Positions 58,740 to 64,000 of a DNA stretch of 64,000 nt are shown in pieces. The DNA lies in assembly GCF_019320115.1 (NCBI RefSeq), contig NC_089598.1, positions 87,745,560 to 87,809,559 of the forward strand, given 5' to 3'. Position numbers and translations under genes: made by a program. Within the stretch, counting starts at the first letter, position 1; every line of letters begins with the position of its first letter. The stretch comes from Miscanthus floridulus. Lineage: Eukaryota > Streptophyta > Magnoliopsida > Poales > Poaceae. Below the pieces are notes generated by a model, which saw only the letters and a program-made list of their open reading frames with translations, searched no databases and was not told the DNA's origin.

Positions 58740-58817
58740 TTGCGATTTGTGTTGTGTGGCGTTCGGGCGGTTGCCGGTCACGGGGGTTTCCCACTCATTC
58801 TTTGCTTGGGGAGTGGC

Positions 58818-58823
58818 TTTATA
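58818..58823 (-). promoter_or_regulatory. TIC21: Probable TATA box of TIC21
   Basis: The minus strand reads TATAAA within CTTTTTATAAAGCC, about 80 bp upstream of the ATG at 58739. This would place transcription start near 58790 and makes the in-frame ATG at 58781 an unlikely start. Confidence 0.5.
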
Positions 58824-60366
58824 AAAAGTTTTTTTTATCTAAACCATTACAATTTTAAAAGTTTGCAATTCACTGATTCAAAGAACTGCCATTATAATTT
58901 TATCTCCTCCTCATCCATACAATTTCCTACGCTTCCACATTGGCCCACTGTCAGGTACAGGAATGCGTATGGACGTTAAATCCCCGTCTCCTCCGTTAGA
59001 ACAAGTCCGCCCACAGCAGAAAAGCGCAGGGCGTTTATTAAGAGTATGTTATGCTATGCTCCAATACTTAAGACAAGAGTGGTTATATATCACATTTAAG
59101 ATACGATGCTCATATTCCATCAATTACGCTACCATGGGTATAGAAATTAGGAACAACCAAGGGTTCCGCCCCGAAGGACTTCAGGCTTTCAAACTCTGCG
59201 CAGAGGGTACAAGTGTACCCACACGGAGAACGGGACTAACCTCCATATCCTGTGCACCAGAGGTAAGGGTTGTCTCACGTTTCCAACCTTTTTCCTAATC
59301 TGGCCCGAATGTCAGACTAAAGGTTCAACTAGTGCCCGGTCAATGTCTCGGACATTCCCGACCGACGCCACCCCTTGCCAGTTTCACGGATAAACCGGTC
59401 ATGATTAGTTACTTGGCTTGTCGCCCCCATTTGCTACTTGTGGTCTGTACGGGTGGTTATTCGGACTCACATATCCCAATAAACGGTCCTTAACTGCTCC
59501 ACGAGCTACGTCGCTTGAGATCCCACACTCACAACAGCCTACCCCCCGCATGAGCATTGTTACCAAAGTGTTGTCCAAGTTCATAGCTTTTAGTGATATT
59601 ATTCCTTAGCCAGATTAATAAAGCGAGTCACGTTGTATTCCCATTCCCATCAATTTTAATGATTAATTATCCAGGTATAGTATCCTATACGCGCGAGGAT
59701 GAGTTCCCTTCTCATACTCTCGACTTCTACCATAGCTAAGTAACTAAACAATAAGCAATTAAGCATTTCTATTCCATTGTTTAGATGAAAGGCTTCTAAT
59801 AGATTAATGAGTAGTTCTAATGTAGTGCCACATTATTAAGTTATTAATCATATTCAAAAGAAATGCATACTCATAATGAGATAAGTAGTAAGTATCTAAA
59901 ATAGGGTTCATAGTAGTGGGGTGCCTGCCTAATTTATTGCCGTCCTAACTCTCGTAGCTGACGATGATGACTTGTACAATTACACGATCCTTACTCGAGA
60001 CATTCCTGAAAGAATAAGGGAGACACGCCTGAGGAGATACATCAACGATCTAGATAATGAGAAAGGATATGAGTGAATGGGTCAACATTGGGAACCTGAG
60101 AAGAGACATCTAACTGTGGCTCCACTGTATACTATTTGGTAAAGGATATAAACTAGTATGGGTGGCCTCTTGGGTAAACTTGCTAAACAAGCTTCACACT
60201 CTCTGACGTTTGGTAGACACTCCGTCTTAGCTGACGGACACTCCGCTATGCTGGGTACCGAGGTGGGTTGCCTCTGAGTAGGTCTTTGTTTAGGTTGGTG
60301 GATACTCCATGGAGGTCACGGACATTTCGATAAGAACTAGGAGGTCTCGGGTTGCTGGGTTGCTGT
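58824..60366. other. Probable retrotransposon non-coding sequence
   Basis: No open frame with a known domain. The mixture of mid-GC text with frequent stops resembles leader or LTR sequence of grass gypsy elements. I saw no repeat of it elsewhere in the window to prove this. Confidence 0.35.
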
Positions 60367-63300
60367 TGTAACACCCCTGGTATTACGAGCTTATTTAGCA
60401 CCACGTTTTAGGTCTAAGAAAAAATTCTGAAACGATTTTCTCGGATTTTAAAAATTTGACTTATATTTAAAAGTATCACTCGTGGCAAGTTATATTGAAC
60501 TAACTAGTCGAGTAGTTCTTGAATGTAGTTCAAGACTAGAAATTATAATTTTCTAAGTCGGAAACGTTAGACAATGACGTGTTAGCATTAAATTCTAGCT
60601 AAATTTCTTAAACACTAACTTGATATTTTTGTATTGCTAGTTGCATCCTGGTGAGTACTTTGGCGTGGAGTGGTTCGTAGAATGGTCTGACGTGGCGGGG
60701 TTATTCCAAGATTTGCTCGAAGCTCTTTAGAACACGCATTGAACCACGTTCGATGTTCTGTTCGTGAACCGGCGCACTGCTCGACGAACTCATTTTGGCC
60801 TTCTCGTATCTTTTTTCCTATTTGCTCTCTGGTCGCGTCGAGTGCTTCCCTAGCTAGCTGGTGCCATGGACTTTGGATTAGTGAGGTTGGTCGGACTTGA
60901 ACTGCACTGTTGGGCAGCTTTGGCATCACTTTAAAAAGCGTGCACGACACTGGTTTTGGCCAATTGGCCTTTGGCCGTGGTCACCACGTGTTTCAGCGCG
61001 TTCTACCGTGTCTGGCCACGCCATGGCCTGGCCATCGACTGAGCGTCTGGCCGTGCCTAGCGCCATCGCCGCACTGCCGTCCCCGGTCACTCGGTTGCCC
61101 TCTTGCCGTGCGCTGCCCCGCTAGCTAGCCTGGTGGCCGTCAACTGCACACCGGGCCTGTCAGTGTCGCGACCGCTCCCTGCTATGCGCGAGCGGTAGCC
61201 GACCGGGGTGCTGCTCACTCGCATCGGCATAGGTCTGTGCCCTTGCCCTCTTGTCACCTCATCCACTATAGAGCTCGTCCTTGCTACATGAACCGCCTAC
61301 CTTGCCCTGTTCTCGACGTCGTCGCATTGCCTGCTGCGACGCTGTTGCATTTGACCGTGCGCATGCACAGCTTTTGGTGCTATCCGTGCTAACTGACACG
61401 CCTTGTCGGCCACGTTGTGCCACGTGAGCCCTACCCCCACACCCTGATCACTCGCTCGCCAACCCGCTCTGCTCAGAGTTTTTAAATCGTTTCGTCGTCA
61501 CTAGCCACCATGACTGCCCCTCCCTCTCCTCCAAATTCATTGTGCGCGAAGCGCCTCCCTCTAATTCCTTGCACTCACTAGTGCCCAAGGTCCCTAGCTT
61601 GCCACTACAGTCAACTGCTATGGAAATCGCCCACCAGAGAGCGTGCACGTAGCGTCGCCGTCGCCGCCAGTCAGCTTGCCGCTGGAACAGAGCACGGTTG
61701 GGGGCAAGGTCTTAACCGTCGGTAATGGTTTGATTGATGGCACCGGTAGTCATAATTTGACCCCCTCTATCGAGTGCTCACCCTTTTCTGCCAGGTTTCT
61801 CGCCGGCGACGTGGTGGCACGGCCATGTCCGCCATGGAGCGTCGCTTCTCCGGTCGCTCACATGTGGCCGGGCCCGCTCGTAGGTCCTTCCCTTCAACCG
61901 TCTTCTCTGTGTCGACCGCGGTGAGTCCCTTCTGCTTTCCCACCGCCTCTATCCCTGCGTTAGCAGCCTAGGATGCCTACGTGCTCATGCCACCGTGGCA
62001 GATGGCCCAGCAGCGCAGATAGGGCGCCGGGACTGTTGATTTAGCTCCTAGTCGCCGTCTTGGGGCTCATCTTGGCCCCGCGGCGCTTGTCGGCCTGTTT
62101 GGGAAGTCGATGCTTTGCTCGGCTTTCCGGTGTGGGTGCGCTGTGCCGGCCGGAGCCACACAGCCACACGCAGAGCGTCGAGGGCCGACCTTGTGAGAAG
62201 GTGAGGATCAGGAGGGTGCACAATGAAAAACGGGTCTCTTGTATAACAGTGCGTGGAGTCATCGTGTAATAACCGCATAGTACGGGGACTTTTCTGCAAA
62301 AAAATCACCGACGCTCACATGGGCTCTCCGCTCGTTGGTCTGGCCTACTTCGCGCGTGTTCATTCCGCGCGGGCCGTGGGAGCCACTGGGCCACCGTTTG
62401 CGCTGGTCGCTGGGCCAGTTGGTGCTGCACCGCCTGGGCCGGCCTTGGGCCACCACGGCCTGGGTTTCACGTTGGGCTAGCCGGTCTTGTCTGGCTGGGC
62501 CTAATGCGGCCGTGAAGCGTTTCTATTTTTTTGCTTGATTTATTATTTGTTTGAAATGGCTAAAGTTTCTATATCCGTAATAAATCAAATAAAAATCATA
62601 AAATGGTGAAACAAGTTTTGTTAGTCTCCTAAAATCATGAGCTACCTATTAGTAGATTTTGTTCACATAGTTGATAATATTTTTGGAAGCTATATAAGTA
62701 AATTAAGGTACTTAATATTATAAAAAGATAACTTATAGGAATTATTGTGATAAATTGGTAATAGTATTGGATCTGAAACTTTTATAGTAGGCTCCTAGTA
62801 ATGTTAGGTACTCACTGTAATTTTTGTAGCTCAATAATAATTAGTTTGCTAGGTAGATAATGATGCTCTATTTTAAATAATGATTAAATCGATAGAAGGA
62901 AATAAAGAAACAATCTTGGTTTATATAACTAAAATAATTGTTGGGAAATAACGCCTTATCCGACCACATGTATATGTAGCCTAAGTACGGACGTCGTTAG
63001 AATGAGCTCATTAGCTTAGTGCGGCATGATCGGGTTTCTATGCATTCGGCTATCATTGATTATTTATATCTATGTATTTGCATCATTGCATATCATATAG
63101 GTACGATGATGGATCAACGAATCAATTGAAGGATGATTGGGAATCCAAAGATGGTGTAATGGTATTCTCTCCAGGAGATGATGCAATGGGCTTCTATCCA
63201 GTTGATGGTGGATGATCTAAAAATGCAGATACTAACTGTTAATATATATCTTACCTAGGCAAGCCCCGGTGCATAACCCCTACTTTCTGCAGTTTAAATT

Positions 63301-64000
63301 ATATTGTGCATTAAGTTTTTAAGGAGTTGAATGAAACCCACTTGCATATATATATCTTTATCCTATGAGTCTTACTAGTATTACATGATCGTGTAGAATG
63401 CTATGCTACAGGACTTCGGTAGAAGTTGAGTGATTGCCTATCACTCGCGATAGATAGAAAATATATTACTGTATTATTATCACTTGGAAAATATAAATGG
63501 TGGAAAGGAAAATGGTGACCGGGCACTGATATGGTTTGGGTATTGGTGGGTGTAAGAGGTTGTGTCACCGTGGACGCGGGGCATAGCTTGGGTTCACTGC
63601 TTTCCCTGTCTGTGTCGGTTAAGGACCGATCGTTGCATAAGCCATCGAGGCAAGTCACAAACTTATTATCCCGAGCACATACTTGGGTATAGGAGCTTGG
63701 AAGACTTGTTGCTCTCATGTCGTGGATCCAGCTCTTTTTGGACCGACTATAGGGTTTTATTTTGGTGGAGGAGGTCCTTGCACCGCACTGAGTCCGAGAC
63801 TCAGGGGTGGGGGCTTGGAGTCCCAGTTTGGACAGGGACCTAGACACCTGGGATAGGAGAGTGATGGGTTGGTCTTGCTTGTGCCTTGGGTACAAGCGGG
63901 GCGTGTGTTTTTTGGGTACCCAACTGGGGGTATTGATTCGTGAATCGCCGGACAATCCAGTACAACCTGTTTCGTGTCTAGCACCATAGTAAGAACTGAA
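60367..64000 (+). mobile_element. Possible gypsy-type LTR and leader, no coding domain in the window
   Basis: TGTAACACCCCTGGTATTAC at 60367 resembles the start of an LTR. GC-rich sequence follows to about 62520, then very AT-rich sequence to about 63000 and mixed sequence to the window end. No second LTR copy, primer site or gag/pol motif was found within the window, so the class is a guess from overall look. Short GC-rich open stretches (60897-62540) show no domain. Confidence 0.3.

Noticed and set aside
58740..58781. Longer TIC21 N terminus from the ATG at 58781
   Set aside because: Family members start MQSL, and the TATA-like box at 58818 would put transcription start close to or past this ATG.
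60897..62540. Several short GC-rich open frames
   Set aside because: No domains or splice logic; overlapping frames in all phases suggest non-coding repeat sequence.

Overview
This is plant nuclear DNA, most probably from a panicoid/Andropogoneae-type grass such as a relative of sorghum, sugarcane or Miscanthus. The reasons are very GC-rich first exons, abundant grass-type MITEs, self-nested copia LTR retrotransposons and plant-only gene families. The species is an inference; no organellar or bacterial sequence is seen.

Layout. 1-32.7 kb is a retrotransposon nest. A decayed MULE transposase (SWIM finger plus zinc knuckle) is followed by a plant mobile domain (PMD) gene. The PMD last exon is split by a minus-strand Ty1/copia element (2088-24869). 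That element's 5' LTR is split by a second, plus-strand copia element (11330-23994), whose gag is split by a solo LTR (14281-16164). About 50 bp past the PMD stop lies a different, gag-only element (24983 to about 32738). It carries a 199-bp hAT-like MITE in its 5' LTR and another solo LTR (27113-29046) in its gag. Target-site duplications support the order of insertion.

32.7-46.4 kb is mixed gene and transposon-relic sequence. It holds a frameshifted last-exon fragment of an ESCRT-I VPS37 gene, an intact intronless subgroup-22 R2R3-MYB gene on the minus strand with a TATA box and a GC-rich upstream region, several MITEs, a short Helitron-like element, and a 5'-truncated LINE (minus) with a Stowaway-like MITE in its RNase H region.

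46.4-58.8 kb holds two apparently intact, convergent genes. The first is a very large CCCH zinc-finger gene (nine coding exons, about 2,050 residues, five CCCH fingers; Arabidopsis C3H7 / animal ZC3H3 type). The second is TIC21/PIC1, a chloroplast inner-envelope protein with four exons and a 54-bp in-frame tandem duplication at its C terminus.

58.8-64 kb has no recognisable gene and resembles the non-coding and LTR parts of gypsy-type elements, including a possible LTR start at 60367.

The three host genes have unrelated jobs (nuclear RNA handling, transcription, plastid envelope) and form no pathway. The most unusual observations are the exactly interrupted PMD reading frame, palindromic CCGGAC arrays in LTRs of two different retrotransposon families, an LTR fragment inside the outer element, and the TIC21 tail duplication. 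I found no clearly novel biological system.
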